The notes beneath the pieces are model-generated. The model made no database searches. It was not told where the DNA came from and was given only the letters and a program-made list of their open reading frames with translations. The position numbers and the translations under genes were made by a program. This document shows positions 35,773-46,600 of a stretch of DNA of 64,000 nt, piece by piece (the stretch's first letter is position 1; each line of letters begins with the position of its first letter). This stretch comes from CASICS01 sp045564455. GTDB taxonomy: Bacteria; Pseudomonadota; Gammaproteobacteria; Magnimaribacterales; AG-339-G14. The stretch spans positions 186,001 to 250,000 of the forward strand of contig JBJLHG010000001.1 in the NCBI GenBank assembly GCA_045564455.1, in the 5' to 3' direction.

Positions 35773-38361
35773 ATGAACTCTCAAGAGGTAAGACAAAGAT
35801 TCCTTGATTTTTTTACTAAAAAAAATCATTCCAAAGTTCTTAGCTCTAATCTTGCTCCTGAAAATGATCCAACCTTGCTTTTTACAAATGCTGGCATGAT
35901 CCAATTTAAAGATATTTTCTTAGGTTCAGAAAAGAGTAATTTTTTAAGAGCGACTTCTTCTCAAAAATGTATTAGAGCAGGTGGCAAGCATAATGACTTA
36001 GAAAACGTTGGATATACACTAAGGCATCATACCTTTTTTGAAATGCTCGGGAACTTTAGCTTTGGAGATTATTTTAAACAAGAAGCTATAGAGTTTGCTT
36101 GGGAATTATTAACTAAAGAATATGGGATCGCAGAAGAAAAATTGTGGGTAACTGTTCATATTAATGATGAAGAATCTGAAAAAATTTGGCTTGATGTAAT
36201 AGGGATTCCAAAAGAGAGAATTTCACGATTAGATGAGGATAATTTCTGGGCTATGGGCGATACAGGTCCCTGCGGTCCTTGCAGTGAAATTTTTTATGAT
36301 CATGGATCAGAATTTGAAGGGGTTCCTCCTGAAGAAGGAAAAGAGTCAGGTGATCGATATATAGAAATTTATAACCTTGTCTTTATGCAATATGAAAGAA
36401 ACAAAGAAGGCAAACTTAAAAATTTACCCAAACCATCGGTAGATACCGGAATGGGTCTAGAGAGAATAACAGCTGTTCTTCAAGGAACGAATGATAACTA
36501 TAAGACTGATTTATTTGCTCCATTGATAGAAAAAATTTCTAAAAATTTAAATTGTAGCGATATCACTGATCCATCTTTAAGGGTAATAGCTGATCATTTA
36601 AGATCAAGCTGTTTTTTACTTGCGGAAGGCATAACAATAGGAAATGAAGGAAGAAGCTATGTCCTAAGAAGAATAATTAGAAGAGCGCTAAGACATGCTT
36701 ATAAACTAAATTCAAATGCTGATGCAGTTCTTTCTGTTCATGTAGACGATTTGGTAGAAAATTTAAAAGCTACATATCCTGAATTAGTCAATCAATCTGA
36801 AATAATAAAATCTTCTCTAATAGATGAAGAGAAACAATTTATTGTTACGCTAAGACAGGGCATGAGTATTCTTGAAGAAGAATTAAAAAATATAAAGGGA
36901 GATAAAATATCTGGTGATTTAGCATTCATGCTTTACGACACTTATGGATTTCCTTTAGATATGACTTTAGATTTAGCAAGAGAAAGAAAGTTAATAGTAG
37001 ATGTTGAAAAATATGATCAATTAATGTCTGAACAAAGACAGAGAGCTAAAGATTCAAATAATTTTGATGCCCTTGTTCCTTCATCGATAAATATTGAAAA
37101 AGCTACAGATTTCATTGGATACGAAGAGTTGTTTTCAGATTCGTTGATAAAAGCTATCTATAAAGACGGAGATCAAGTAAAAGAAATTTCAAGCGGAAAA
37201 GGAATATTAATTTTTGATAAGACTCCTTTCTATGCTGAATCAGGAGGACAGGTAGGTGATTCTGGTCAAATTAAATCAGCACAAGGACTAGCTAATATTG
37301 TCGATACTAAAAAAATAGGTGAATATTTTCTTCATTTTATAGAAATTACTGAGGGCTCTTTTTCTGAGTTAGATAATGTTCTCTTGGAAATAGATGTATA
37401 TAGGAGAGCCAAAATAGTATCCAACCATTCAGCCACTCATTTAATGCATGCTTCCCTAAGAGAAAAATTAGGAACTCATGTTGAGCAAAAAGGTTCATTA
37501 GTAGATGAAGAGAAATTAAGATTTGATTTTTCTCATAATAAGTCTTTATCAAAAAATGAGTTAAAAGAAATAGAGAATCAAGTTAATAATTTAATTAGTG
37601 AGAATATAGAAACGGAAATTTATGAAAAATCATATGAAGAAGCCATTGAATTAGGAGCGCTTGCCTTTTTTGGCGATAAATATGGTGAGCGAGTTAGAGT
37701 GCTTAAGATTGGAGGCGATTTTTCTGTTGAACTATGTGGTGGTACCCATGTCAAAAATACAAGCGAAATTAAAAAATTTAAAGTTCTTTCTGAATCAAGC
37801 ATTTCATCAGGTATAAGAAGAATTGAAGCAGTCACTGGAACTAAAGCTGCAGAATTAATTAAAGAAGAAGAAGGCTCTCTTCAAGAGATTTCAAAAATGC
37901 TCAATACATCAATTAATGATATTCCTATTGCTATAAAGAAATTTAATGAAAAATTAAAAGATATTCAAAAAAGGCTGAAAAGTATTGAGCAAAAAAATAA
38001 TGAAAAATTAATGCATGATTTAAAAAATAAATTTGAAGTTGTAAATGATCTAAATTTATTAATCTATAGAATAGATAATACAAATCTCTCTTCTTTAAGA
38101 GGCTCTATAGATTCTCTTAAGGGATCTATTGATAAAGCAGTTGTTGTTCTTGCTGGAGATTTTAATGGAAAAGTAATGATATCAATTTCTATATCAAGTG
38201 ACATCTCTGATACTTTAGACGCAAGAAATTTGTTAGAATCTTGTTTTCAAATCGTTGGCGCCAAGGGTGGAGGACGAGCAGATTTTATCCAAGCAGGCGG
38301 AGATAATATTGAAAAGATTGATGAAGCTCTTCAGGCAGTAAGAAATTTTTTTAATAATTGA
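35773..38361 (+). CDS. alaS: Alanyl-tRNA synthetase
   Basis: This class II synthetase charges tRNA-Ala and edits mischarged Ser and Gly. The 862 residues begin MNSQEVRQRFLDFF, the conserved start; an upstream in-frame ATG at 35722 lies inside the previous gene and is rejected. Visible motifs are HHTFFEMLGNFSFGDYF in the catalytic domain, the editing-site HxxxH in NHSATHLMH, CGGTH zinc ligands, and a C-terminal GGGRADFIQAGG domain. It is followed after 6 nt by lysC. Confidence 0.97.
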   Translation: MNSQEVRQRFLDFFTKKNHSKVLSSNLAPENDPTLLFTNAGMIQFKDIFLGSEKSNFLRATSSQKCIRAGGKHNDLENVGYTLRHHTFFEMLGNFSFGDYFKQEAIEFAWELLTKEYGIAEEKLWVTVHINDEESEKIWLDVIGIPKERISRLDEDNFWAMGDTGPCGPCSEIFYDHGSEFEGVPPEEGKESGDRYIEIYNLVFMQYERNKEGKLKNLPKPSVDTGMGLERITAVLQGTNDNYKTDLFAPLIEKISKNLNCSDITDPSLRVIADHLRSSCFLLAEGITIGNEGRSYVLRRIIRRALRHAYKLNSNADAVLSVHVDDLVENLKATYPELVNQSEIIKSSLIDEEKQFIVTLRQGMSILEEELKNIKGDKISGDLAFMLYDTYGFPLDMTLDLARERKLIVDVEKYDQLMSEQRQRAKDSNNFDALVPSSINIEKATDFIGYEELFSDSLIKAIYKDGDQVKEISSGKGILIFDKTPFYAESGGQVGDSGQIKSAQGLANIVDTKKIGEYFLHFIEITEGSFSELDNVLLEIDVYRRAKIVSNHSATHLMHASLREKLGTHVEQKGSLVDEEKLRFDFSHNKSLSKNELKEIENQVNNLISENIETEIYEKSYEEAIELGALAFFGDKYGERVRVLKIGGDFSVELCGGTHVKNTSEIKKFKVLSESSISSGIRRIEAVTGTKAAELIKEEEGSLQEISKMLNTSINDIPIAIKKFNEKLKDIQKRLKSIEQKNNEKLMHDLKNKFEVVNDLNLLIYRIDNTNLSSLRGSIDSLKGSIDKAVVVLAGDFNGKVMISISISSDISDTLDARNLLESCFQIVGAKGGGRADFIQAGGDNIEKIDEALQAVRNFFNN

Positions 38362-38367
38362 TATATT

Positions 38368-39585
38368 ATGAATCCTAATTTAGTGGTTTTAAAATTCGGC
38401 GGCACTTCTTTGGCAAACCCAGAAAGAATTCAAGAAGCTGCTAAAATAATTGATCAAACAATAAGTGAAGGTTTTCAAGTAGTTACTGTTGTTTCAGCTA
38501 TGGCTGGAGAAACTCAGCGATTAATAGATTTAGCTAAAGAAATTCAAGATAATCCAGATCCTAGAGAATATGACGCATTGATATCCTCTGGAGAGCAAGT
38601 TTCTGTAGCATTATTGGCAATGGCCCTAAAGGCTAAAAATCATTTATCGAAGTCATATACGGCTTTTCAGCTGGGGTTAAAAACAGATAAAATTCATGGC
38701 AAAGCAAGGATTAACTCTATTGATACAAGTTTCTTAAATAAAGATTTAAAAAAAGAAGTAGTTCCGGTTATAACTGGCTTTCAAGGAATTAATAATTCAG
38801 GAGATATAACAACTCTTGGAAGAGGCGGATCGGATACTTCTGCTGTTGCATTAGCTGTTGCTTTGAAAGCTTTAGAATGTCGTATTTATACGGATGTAGA
38901 TGGAGTATATACCACTGATCCTAGAGTTTATGACAAAGCAAAAAGAATCGATAAATTATGTTTTGAAGAAATGTTAGAGCTTTCAAGTTTAGGTGCTAAA
39001 GTTCTTCAGATAAGATCGGTAGAATTTGCTAGTAAATTTAATATGCCAATAAGAGTATTATCGAGTTTTAAACAAGGAGGAGGCACTTTGATAGATAAAG
39101 AAGATGAAAATTTAGAAAATGCGGTTATCTCGGGAGTCACACATAGTAAAAATGATTCCAAATTAATTATCAGAAAAGTTCCAGACTTGCCTGGAATCGC
39201 GGCTAAGATTCTATCTCCTATCAGTGAGAAAGGAATTGAAGTAGATGTTATTGTTCAAAATGTTGCAGAAGATAATACTACTGATTTTACTTTTACAGTT
39301 AAAGACGAGAACGCAGATAGTGCTGCTGAAATTTTGAATAATTTATCTGATGAACTTGGCGGTGGAAAAGTAGAACTTGCAAAAGAAATAAGCAAAGTTT
39401 CCGTTGTAGGAGTTGGAATGAAATCTCATGCTGGAGTTGCAGCAAAAATGTTTTCCGCTCTCGCAAATAGAAATATAAATATAGACATGATTTCTACATC
39501 AGAAATAAAAATCTCTGTTGTCGTTTCTAGAGACAACGCCGAGGAGGCTGTTAAAGCTCTTCACGATGAATTTGAACTTAGCTAG
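38368..39585 (+). CDS. lysC: Aspartate kinase
   Basis: The enzyme performs the first step of lysine, threonine and methionine synthesis. The 405 residues start VLKFGGTSLANPERI, with the catalytic loop TTLGRGGSDTSAVALA near 150-165. Two C-terminal ACT domains (PGIAAKILSPISEKGIEVD; SHAGVAAKMFSALANRNI) suggest feedback control. It is monofunctional, with no homoserine dehydrogenase fusion. It sits in the alaS-lysC pair typical of Gammaproteobacteria, but the csrA gene that often follows is absent. Confidence 0.96.
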   Translation: MNPNLVVLKFGGTSLANPERIQEAAKIIDQTISEGFQVVTVVSAMAGETQRLIDLAKEIQDNPDPREYDALISSGEQVSVALLAMALKAKNHLSKSYTAFQLGLKTDKIHGKARINSIDTSFLNKDLKKEVVPVITGFQGINNSGDITTLGRGGSDTSAVALAVALKALECRIYTDVDGVYTTDPRVYDKAKRIDKLCFEEMLELSSLGAKVLQIRSVEFASKFNMPIRVLSSFKQGGGTLIDKEDENLENAVISGVTHSKNDSKLIIRKVPDLPGIAAKILSPISEKGIEVDVIVQNVAEDNTTDFTFTVKDENADSAAEILNNLSDELGGGKVELAKEISKVSVVGVGMKSHAGVAAKMFSALANRNINIDMISTSEIKISVVVSRDNAEEAVKALHDEFELS

Positions 39586-39586
39586 C

Positions 39587-40144
39587 ATGAAAACAATTGA
39601 TGCTTTACTAACAAGAAATTCAACGCCAAGGCTAACTGATCCTATTCCTACTAAAGAGCAACTAGATATTGCCTATCAGTGTGCCTTGAGAGCTCCAGAT
39701 CATGCATGGATAAGGCCATGGAAATTTATTCAAATTAGCGGAAAAGGATTAGATAAATTGTCAAAAATCTTTATGGAAACTGCACAAGAGTTAAACTCTG
39801 ATACTCCAAAAGAGATTATGCAAAAGTATAAAACTGCTCCATATAGAGCTCCGCTTATAATCGTTCTTATCTCAAATACTAAAGATCATCCCAAAGTTCC
39901 AAAAATTGAACAACAATTATCTACTGCAGCAGCAGGACAAAATATGTTGCTTGCTTTTCATGATATGGGTTTTGGAGGAATCTGGAGAACGGGCAAGTTT
40001 TCTTTTAATAAAATAATTTCTAAAGCCCTTAATCTTGATGAGAATGAAATTGTTATAGGGTATCTTTATATAGGCACTAAAGACGGAAAAGAGAAAAAGA
40101 TTCCTAAATTAAATAAAGAAGACTTTGTAACTATTTGGGAATAA
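39587..40144 (+). CDS. Nitroreductase family flavoprotein (YdjA-like)
   Basis: The 185-residue FMN oxidoreductase begins MKTIDALLTRNSTPRLTDP. The YdjA-type APDHAWIRPWKFI motif is near 36-48, and the AAAGQNMLLAFHDMGFGGIW helix binds FMN and the partner subunit. The start at 39587 is chosen because the longer frame overlaps lysC and adds no family sequence. The substrate is unknown. It is one base after lysC. Confidence 0.9.
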   Translation: MKTIDALLTRNSTPRLTDPIPTKEQLDIAYQCALRAPDHAWIRPWKFIQISGKGLDKLSKIFMETAQELNSDTPKEIMQKYKTAPYRAPLIIVLISNTKDHPKVPKIEQQLSTAAAGQNMLLAFHDMGFGGIWRTGKFSFNKIISKALNLDENEIVIGYLYIGTKDGKEKKIPKLNKEDFVTIWE

Positions 40145-40169
40145 GATTTAAAAAATACAGGAGAAGATA

Positions 40170-41795
40170 ATGGAGAGAAATTTTGATTACATTATTGTTG
40201 GTGCAGGAAGCGCTGGATGTGTTATGGCAAACAGGCTGTCTCAAGACGGAGATAATTCAGTTTTGGTTTTGGAAGCTGGAGGCAAAGATAAAAACTTTTT
40301 TATTCATATGCCGTCAGGTTACTCCCAGATTGTACCAACTAAGAATGACGTAAATTATGGTTTTGAAACGGAACCTGAATCTACAACTAATAACAGAAAA
40401 CTTTACTGGCCAAGAGGAAGAGGATGGGGGGGCTCATCATCAATTAATGCAATGGTTTATATTAGAGGACATGCTCACGACTATGATCTGTGGCGACAAA
40501 TGGGAAATGAAGGTTGGTCTTATGAAAATGTTTTGCCATATTTTAAAAAAGCTGAATCTTTTAATGGCGAAGGCGATAAAGATTTTCATGGCTTCGAAGG
40601 TCCTCTTCATGTGAAAAAGTCTGAAAGAACTGATGATGAGTTACTAGATGTTTTTGTAGAAGCAGGTCAGCAAGCAGGATTTCCTTTCACCAATGATTTT
40701 AATGGAGAAAAACAAGAAGGTTTTTCTAGATATGAGCACACTATGTCAGATACAAAATTAGGGCCCAGAAGATGGAGTTCTGCAAGAGCTTATTTACACC
40801 CAGCATTAAAAAGAAAAAATTTAAGTACTGAAACTAATGTCCAAGTAAACAAAGTCTTGTTTGAAGGTAAAAAAGCTATTGGAGTTGAATATCTACAAAA
40901 AGGAAAAATTACTCAAGTAAAAGCTAATAAAGAAGTAATTTTATCTGCAGGGGCAATAAATTCTCCACAAATCTTAATGAACAGCGGGATTGGAGACTCG
41001 TCTGAATTAGCTAAGCATGGCATAAGTACAGTACATGAGTTGAAAGGAGTAGGAAAAAATCTTCAGGATCATTATGCCGTTGTAAATTCTTTTAATTGCA
41101 CACAACCCGTCACTCTTCACAGATCAGCTAGCTTTTTAAAAACTCAACTTTCAGGATTAAAGTATTTGTTATTAGGAACAGGAGATGCAGCATTTCCGCC
41201 TACTAGTGCGGGAGCGTTTATTAAGTCTAGTCCTGAAAAAGATATTCCTGATACGCAAATTCACTATGCTTCTTTTCATTCTCCTGATCTTCATGGAAGA
41301 GAAGGAATTGATTCAAATCATGGATTTAGTGCAGTTATTTGTATTTTGAGGCCTCAGAGTAGAGGGCACTTAGAGCTTAAAAGTTCAGATCCTAGCGAGC
41401 CTCCTTTAATGTATCCAAATTATCTGTCTGAAGAACAGGATGTTATTGATACAAGAAATGCTTTTAGAGAATCAAGAAGAGTATTTATGCAGTCAGCGTT
41501 TGACGAATATAGAGGCGCACAATCTAAACCAAGTCCAGATTTAAATGTCGATAATGATGATGAAGTGGATCAATGGGTTCGCGATACTGGCGAAACTTTA
41601 TATCATCCTGTTGGAACTTGTAAAATGGGTAATGATGACTTGGCTGTTGTTGATGATAATCTAAAAGTAAAAGGCGTGGATAATTTAAGAGTTGTTGATG
41701 CGTCAATTATGCCAACCTTAATCGGAGGAAATACTAACGCACCCTCCATCATGATTGCAGAAAAAGCAGCAGATATCATTAGACAATCTGCTTAA
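40170..41795 (+). CDS. GMC-family FAD oxidoreductase (choline/alcohol dehydrogenase-like)
   Basis: The 541-residue flavoprotein has an N-terminal dinucleotide fold (IIVGAGSAGCVMANRLS). GMC signature 1 lies around GRGWGGSSSINAMVYIRG near 85-102. Signature 2 begins GAINSPQILMNSGIG, and the C-terminal catalytic His region is LYHPVGTCKMG. It resembles BetA-type dehydrogenases. Without betB or a transporter nearby, the alcohol substrate is not fixed. A GGAG ribosome site sits 8 bases before the ATG. Confidence 0.92.
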   Translation: MERNFDYIIVGAGSAGCVMANRLSQDGDNSVLVLEAGGKDKNFFIHMPSGYSQIVPTKNDVNYGFETEPESTTNNRKLYWPRGRGWGGSSSINAMVYIRGHAHDYDLWRQMGNEGWSYENVLPYFKKAESFNGEGDKDFHGFEGPLHVKKSERTDDELLDVFVEAGQQAGFPFTNDFNGEKQEGFSRYEHTMSDTKLGPRRWSSARAYLHPALKRKNLSTETNVQVNKVLFEGKKAIGVEYLQKGKITQVKANKEVILSAGAINSPQILMNSGIGDSSELAKHGISTVHELKGVGKNLQDHYAVVNSFNCTQPVTLHRSASFLKTQLSGLKYLLLGTGDAAFPPTSAGAFIKSSPEKDIPDTQIHYASFHSPDLHGREGIDSNHGFSAVICILRPQSRGHLELKSSDPSEPPLMYPNYLSEEQDVIDTRNAFRESRRVFMQSAFDEYRGAQSKPSPDLNVDNDDEVDQWVRDTGETLYHPVGTCKMGNDDLAVVDDNLKVKGVDNLRVVDASIMPTLIGGNTNAPSIMIAEKAADIIRQSA

Positions 41796-41816
41796 AAAAT
41801 TTACAATCCATGATTC

Positions 41817-41907
41817 GGAGAGGTGGCTGAGTGGTTGAAAGCGCTCCCCTGCTAAGGGAGTATGTGGTAATCCTGCATCGAGGGTTCGAATCCCTCCCTC
41901 TCCGCCA
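41817..41907 (+). tRNA. tRNA-Ser (GCU)
   Basis: The 91-nt gene has a GGAGAGG/CCTCTCC acceptor stem and a CTGCTAA anticodon loop reading GCT. It has the long variable arm of serine tRNAs and an encoded CCA. In E. coli the same isoacceptor lies just after csrA in the alaS region. Confidence 0.97.
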
Positions 41908-41909
41908 GC

Positions 41910-42536
41910 TTAAAACTCAAGACTTTTTATAAAATTAGACAATAATAATTTTAAGTTAGGTTTTAACATTAAAGAAGCATTATAGAAGTTTGAGGATTGA
42001 GCTAATTTTCTGTTTGAGTTTTCTCTACCTGTATCAATTCTTTGTTTCATTTGAATCATATTCAATAACCCATGAGTGTAAGAATGAATAGATATACTAT
42101 TTAGTCTATTTTTAGTCTCATCTCCTTTATACAAAAACTCAATTTCATTTTCTAGAAAACTAAAAGCTGCATTGGCAGCTAGAAGTAATTCTGGGTAATC
42201 ACTTTTAGGAATAGGGTAGTCAAACATTAAACTGATAATATTTTTATTTTCCGTGCCAAAATCAATATATCTAATAGCAATGTCTACAATATCTTCAATG
42301 GAATTATTTTTCCTCTTTCCTGAAGAGATTCTGTTTAAAAAATTTTCGAAGCCTAGTTGAGTTACAGCAGCTAAAAGATGTTCTTTAGAAGAAAAATGTC
42401 TATATGGAGCTGTTGGAGATACTTTTGATAATTTGGCAATTTTTCTTAAACTAAAACCATCAGTTCCATTATCTGCAATCCATTGATATGCAGATATAAT
42501 TAGTTTTTCTTTAAGATTGCCGTGATGATATTTCAT
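41910..42536 (-). CDS. TetR-family repressor, likely regulator of the adjacent efflux genes
   Basis: The 208-residue protein (from the ATG giving MKYHHGNLKEKL) has an N-terminal helix-turn-helix: FSLRKIAKLSKVS, then APYRHFSSKEHLL near 30-55. A WHG-type ligand domain contains LMFDYPIPKSDYPEL. An upstream ATG at 42548 adds four residues and is less typical. It is divergent from the RND efflux genes, with a large inverted repeat between, and probably represses them and itself. The inducer is unknown. Confidence 0.9.
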   Translation of the reverse strand: MKYHHGNLKEKLIISAYQWIADNGTDGFSLRKIAKLSKVSPTAPYRHFSSKEHLLAAVTQLGFENFLNRISSGKRKNNSIEDIVDIAIRYIDFGTENKNIISLMFDYPIPKSDYPELLLAANAAFSFLENEIEFLYKGDETKNRLNSISIHSYTHGLLNMIQMKQRIDTGRENSNRKLAQSSNFYNASLMLKPNLKLLLSNFIKSLEF

Positions 42537-42558
42537 TAATAGATACAAAACTTATATG

Positions 42559-42599
42559 TTGACACTGTTAACTTTAATCTATAATGTTATCAGTGTAAA
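42559..42599. promoter_or_regulatory. Inverted-repeat operator between tetR and the RND genes
   Basis: TTGACACTGTTAAC (42559-42572) and GTTATCAGTGTAAA (42586-42599) are inverted copies of the same 14-base motif (12 of 14 match), 13 bases apart. The left arm includes TTGACA, a perfect -35, and TATAAT at 42580-42585 provides a -10 17 bases further, between the arms. Repressor binding would therefore block the plus-strand promoter directly. Confidence 0.75.
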
Positions 42600-42658
42600 C
42601 ATTTATAATTTCATTTTATATCAAATTTAAAAAAAATATGTCTGTGAGGAGATAAGTA

Positions 42659-43633
42659 ATGAAAGTAGTATTAATTTTTAGTTTATTTCTATCTTTAAGT
42701 TTAGTGGCTGAGAAATCAGTAAATTTACATGAAGTTAAAATAATAAATGAATATTCGGTAAATAAATTATTACCAGGAAAAATTACTCCAAAAAGACAAT
42801 CTATTCTTGGATTTGAAGTTTCTGGAAAAATTAAAAAAGTTCATGTTGATATTGGCGATAAAGTTATTAAAGGTGATCTTATTGCTGAGTTAGAAGATTC
42901 AGAGGCGTTAGCTTTATACAATGAAGCTAAAGCAAAACTTTCAATGTTTAAAAAGGTATTTGATAGATCTAAATCCTTAAATGCTGACAATTTTGTTTCA
43001 GATCAGGAGCTAGAAAGAGCAGAGTCAAATTTTTTAGTCTCGCAAGCACAGTACGATCGATCACTAATAAAATTTAAACAAACAAAAATATTGGCACCTT
43101 ACGATGGAATTATACAAAATAGATTTTTAGATGAAGGATCAATTATTAATGCAAGTATCCCAATAGTTGAAATTCTTGATTCAGAGCATGTAGAAGCAAA
43201 GGTCTCTTTACCAAAATCTCTTATTGGAATTGTTAATATTGGACAGACTTATAAATTTCTAATTGACGATGAAGAGTTTGAAGCAAAATTAACGCGTTTA
43301 GCGCCGATGTCTGAACGCGGCTCAAATAATAAATTAGGTTTATTTGAATTTAATAATTTTTTTAATCCTGGAGCTACTGCAAGACTGATGCTAAATACTA
43401 AGGAATCAAGAAAAGGAGCTTGGATTCCATTAAATTCTTTATCTCAAGCTGAACAAGGTTTATGGAATGTTTTTACCATAACCGATGAAAATGAAGCTAA
43501 AAAAGACTACGTTGAATTAATTCATATTGAAAACAATATGGCTTATGTATCTGGCACCTTAAAAACTGGGGATTTAGTTATTATTGGCGGTTCTGCAAAA
43601 GTAGCAGAAGGACAATCGCTTAAAGCTAATTAA
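42659..43633 (+). CDS. RND efflux periplasmic adaptor (membrane fusion protein)
   Basis: The 324-residue protein has a signal peptide (1-17). A lipoyl-like half motif (GFEVSGKIKKVHVDIGDKV) is near 50-68, followed by a helical hairpin and the second lipoyl half (TKILAPYDGIIQNRFLDEG). A beta-barrel and membrane-proximal domain complete it. It bridges the RND pump to an outer membrane channel, which is not encoded here. Its stop overlaps the pump start by one base. Confidence 0.93.
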   Translation: MKVVLIFSLFLSLSLVAEKSVNLHEVKIINEYSVNKLLPGKITPKRQSILGFEVSGKIKKVHVDIGDKVIKGDLIAELEDSEALALYNEAKAKLSMFKKVFDRSKSLNADNFVSDQELERAESNFLVSQAQYDRSLIKFKQTKILAPYDGIIQNRFLDEGSIINASIPIVEILDSEHVEAKVSLPKSLIGIVNIGQTYKFLIDDEEFEAKLTRLAPMSERGSNNKLGLFEFNNFFNPGATARLMLNTKESRKGAWIPLNSLSQAEQGLWNVFTITDENEAKKDYVELIHIENNMAYVSGTLKTGDLVIIGGSAKVAEGQSLKAN

Positions 43634-46600
43634 TGAAAAAAATTGTAGATCTTTATCTAGATAGACCTAGGATATTTATCTTAGCAATACTATTCATCTT
43701 TATTGGTGGATTGCTTTCGTATGATGCTTTGCCTCGTCAAGAAAATCCTCAATTAGCTGAACGATGGGGAGATGTTACTGCTGTTCTTCCCGGAGCCACT
43801 CCCGAAAGAGTAGAAACTCAAATTTCTGATGTATTAGAAACTGCATTAAGAGAGCTTGATGAAATTAAAACTTTGGATTCTAAATCTCTTTCAGGAGTTG
43901 GAAGAGTTGGTATCGAGTTTAAGGCTTCTGTTTCAAGCAATCAAACCGATGAAGTTTGGGCAAAAGTAGAGGATAAAATAACCGAAACTAATGAGTTATT
44001 ACCTCCTGGAACAACTACCAGTCTTAATACAAGTGGACCTCCAACAACAGTCTTATTTGCATTTCAGTGGCTGGGTGAAAGCGAACCACAAATGATAATT
44101 TTATCTAGACTTGCTAGTCAATTTAAAAGAAAACTTTCTAATATAGTCAATTCAGAAAAATCTATAATTTATGGAGATTCTAAAGAAGAGATATATATAG
44201 GAGCAGATTTAGATCTTCTTGCTGATACGGGGATGAATTTAGAATCATTAGCTGTTGCTATACGACAATACGATAGCAAGCAGGCTATTGGAAACATTGT
44301 TGGAAAGGACTCAGAATTCAGAATAAAGGCTCAAGATAATGTATCTGTAATTAATGATCTAAAAAAACTTCCTCTTAAAGTAATAGGAGATTATCAAACT
44401 TTAAGACTTGAAGATGTTGCGATAGTTAATAAATTACCTGTTGATCCGCCAATAGAATTCGTAACCTTTAATGGAAAACCATCAGTTTTCGTTGAGGTAA
44501 GAGGTAAGTTTTCTCAAAGGACCGACCTTTATGCTGATGCTGTATTAAGCGTAGCAGATAAATTCAAAAAAGATTTGCCTGAAGAAATATCCTTAGAAGT
44601 GGTTTTTAATGAAGCTGATTTTGTAAAATCTAAATTTTCTTTTCTATTACAAAGTATTTTAATAGCTACTTTTGTAGTTTTATTTCTTAGTTATTTAATG
44701 CTTGGCCCTCGTTCTGCAATTATAGTGAGCGCAGTAGTGCCTTTAACTATCCTTTTAGTATTGATAGGATGTACGGTTCTTGGCGTTCCACTTCATCAAA
44801 CATCAGTAACGGGAATAATTCTTTCTTTGGGATTATTAATAGATAATTCAATAATAGTTGTTGAAGATTTTAGGTACCGTAAATCATTAAATTTATTAAA
44901 TAGAGAAGCTATATATAGCTCTATAAAGCATTTATCTTTTCCTTTGCTAGCAGCTACTGTTACCACTGGTTTAGCATTTATGCCTATGGCAGTTGGGAAA
45001 GGGGCTAGTCCTGAATTTGTAGGAGATATGGCAATAACTATTATTTTAGCTGTTTCATCTTCATTATTTTTAGCTTTAACTGTAGTTCCAGTTTTATTAA
45101 AAACTATAGACGAATCTAATTTTTTAAATTTAAAAAAATCTAAAAATGAAGGATACATAAATATTAATATTCTCAATAAGTATAAAACTTTTTTAAACTG
45201 GGCTTTGACAAAGCCCAAAAGAGCTTTGATTATTTCTTTAATTCTTCCGATTACTGGGTTTTTATCATTTGGATTCTTAGATACAGATTTTTTCCCTAAT
45301 CAGGGTAAGAATATGTTTAAAGTAGAAGTTGAGCTAGATTCAAATTCTTCTATTTTTTCTACTCAAGAAAGAATTGCTAGTATTCGAGAACAAGTTCTTT
45401 TAGAAGATTATATAGAGAGCGATATGTGGTGGATTGGGAGACGTCTTCCTAGGATTTTATATAACGTTATTGGCGGTTCTTCTGGGGAAGGATCTGATAA
45501 TTTAGCTACCGGCGTTTACTTTACAAATTCTTATTCAGAAATGGATAAAAATTTGGAGAGCCTAGCTAAAAAATTAGAAAGTGATCATGCAGACGTAAGG
45601 ATAAGAATAAGCAAGTTTACCAATGGCCCTCCCGTAGAATTTCCAGTGAATATTGGAATATTTGGCGATGATGTCGAAATTTTAAGAAATTTAGGAGAAG
45701 AGTTAAAAACTATAATTTCAAAATCACCACAAGTTAGCGATGTTTTAGCAGAGCAATCAGCTAGCATCACAGGATTAGAAATTAACCTAGATGAAGTTGA
45801 TCTTGCTTTTTCCAACATATCGTCTAAGGAGGTTTTAAGTCAAATTTCTTCATCTACCAGAGGTTTGTATGTGGGCTCTATGTTAGATGGTAATAAAGAA
45901 ATACCTATAAGAATTAAAAATATAAATACAGAGTCCTCTGAAATAAATCAAACCTCATTATTGGCCATTCCTAGAGAAAATGGTTTTGATTACGTTGAAA
46001 GTTTTTCAGATGTTTCTTATACCAGTGAAGTCAATCAAATAAATAGATATCAAGGTAGTCGAAACAATTCAGTTAAAGCAGCTGTATACCCGGGAAGACT
46101 AGCTTCTTCTGTTTTAAATGATGTCGACGAAGAACTTAAAGAATTTGAAGAGTCCTTACCTGTTGGCTATAGCTTAGCTCAATTTGGTGATGCAGAAGAG
46201 AGAGCTGAATCTTTCGGTCAATTATTTAGTACTTTTTTCCTATTTTTAGGATTGATTGTCATAACTTTAGTGATGATTTTAAACAGTTTTGCTCAAGCAG
46301 GAATAATTCTCTTGGTTGGTGTTTTATGTGTTGGTCTTGGATTTCTTGGAATGCTTGTAGGTTTCCAAAACTTTGGATTCATTGGATTGGTTGGAATTGT
46401 TGGACTTGCTGGTCTTGCAATTAATGATTCAATTGTAGTGCTTTCTCATCTTAATGAAGAAGCAGGAGACGGGAAAATAAGCAAAGAAAAGCTAATCGGG
46501 ACAACTGTTAGATCTACTAGACATATTCTAACGACTTCCATAACTACAGTGGGTGGATTATTTCCTTTATTATTTGATATATTTTTTGAGACTTTAGCTT

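Noticed and set aside
44796..45218. 140-codon minus-strand ORF inside the RND pump gene
   Set aside because: It is antisense to conserved membrane helices of the pump; its composition mirrors the sense strand.
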